From Pseudo-nitzschia pungens (taxonomy: Eukaryota > Bacillariophyta > Bacillariophyceae > Bacillariales > Bacillariaceae), in contig CM074762.1 in the NCBI GenBank assembly GCA_037355855.1, positions 3,162,001 through 3,226,000 on the forward strand: DNA of 64,000 nt. Direction: 5' to 3'. Every line of letters starts with the position of its first letter. Position 1 is the stretch's first letter. Positions 63,791-64,000 of the stretch are shown here, piece after piece. Position numbers and translations under genes: made by a program. A model generated the notes under the pieces. It saw only the letters and a program-made list of their open reading frames with translations. It was not told where the DNA came from and did no database searches.

Positions 63791-63830
63791 TGCCACTGCC
63801 ACTGCGACTGCGACTGCGACTGCGACTGCG
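63791..63830. repeat. (CTGCGA)n hexanucleotide repeat
   Basis: Six consecutive units, preceded by two CTGCCA variants. Confidence 0.9.
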
Positions 63831-64000
63831 GATACACACGAATCAAAGAAATCAGTCCTTTCACCAACGATCGGGATCAACCAGGAACCAACAAACTACC
63901 GGTAATTGCAAATAACAGTACTCTACTCTACTGCACTATAGTATACAGTACTATACGGAACTATACTCCTCTGCACTGAACCGAACGGAACCGTACAAAC

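Larger units (their letters stand above)
60487..64000. other. non-coding, repeat-rich right end
   Basis: No ORF with coding character in 3.5 kb. Dense in TACCGGTA, GTAAGGTTAC, GTACCGTAC and AGTAGT words. Contains (ATCGTCAATC) copies near 61370, (TAG)n tracts at 61797-61878, (CCAATC)-like repeats at about 63600-63700 and (CTGCGA)n at 63791-63830. It includes the likely promoter of ATG13 (just right of 60486). Confidence 0.6.

Overview
The window is nuclear DNA of a diatom (stramenopile alga). The evidence is a front-end fatty acid desaturase whose leader carries a diatom-like plastid cleavage motif (ATAFVMP), a diatom-type Ty1/copia element, ARF-GAP, BEACH and ATG13 homologues, few short GT-AG introns, and moderate GC. 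The species cannot be fixed from the sequence alone. No rRNA, tRNA or CRISPR array was seen.

Host genes flank one large transposon block. The left part (1-26 kb) holds a PrxQ/BCP peroxiredoxin (+, 2006-2615), an ARF-GAP with a C-terminal membrane anchor (-, 4206-4867), a plastid front-end desaturase (+, 6736-8621, three introns or frame breaks handled below), a family-3 O-methyltransferase (+, 10460-11212), a very large disordered protein (-, 11328-17093), an FAD-dependent monooxygenase (-, 19198-20936, one intron) and a GH63 glycosidase (-, 22504-26085, two introns). The right part (46.9-60.5 kb) holds a 3,024-residue PH-BEACH-WD40 protein (-, 46958-56032) and a spliced ATG13 homologue (-, 57421-60486).

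Between them, 26277-46336 is a nested transposon. A complete Ty1/copia retrotransposon (327-bp LTRs that I read as identical, 5-bp target duplication AAAAT, 1,780-residue gag-pol on the minus strand) has had its 3' LTR split after base 96 by a second element of about 13.85 kb (26378-40223). That second element is an autonomous Helitron of the Helentron/Helitron2 kind. It has a 1,940-residue Rep-helicase, asymmetric 12-bp terminal inverted repeats, and an insertion site consistent with T^T or an ATT duplication. It also carries three more minus-strand genes: a Ulp1-like cysteine protease with one intron, a zinc-binding protein of unrecognised family, and a small unrecognised protein. Copies of a motif close to AATTGTGCAAAAATGAAC lie upstream of most of these genes. 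Because the host LTRs are still identical, both insertions are young. The copia element also shows a 17-nt perfect complementarity between its primer-binding position and its own LTR, which suggests self-priming.

A second theme is that four genes in the first 17 kb are broken by single-base frame changes. Every one I could resolve has the same sign (+1, one extra base), while 9-kb and 5-kb ORFs further right are intact. This is either locally poor consensus sequence, gene decay, or something more interesting. The intergenic DNA is rich in short motifs such as TAAGGTTAC, TACCGGTA and GTACGAGTAA that are scarce in the genes.
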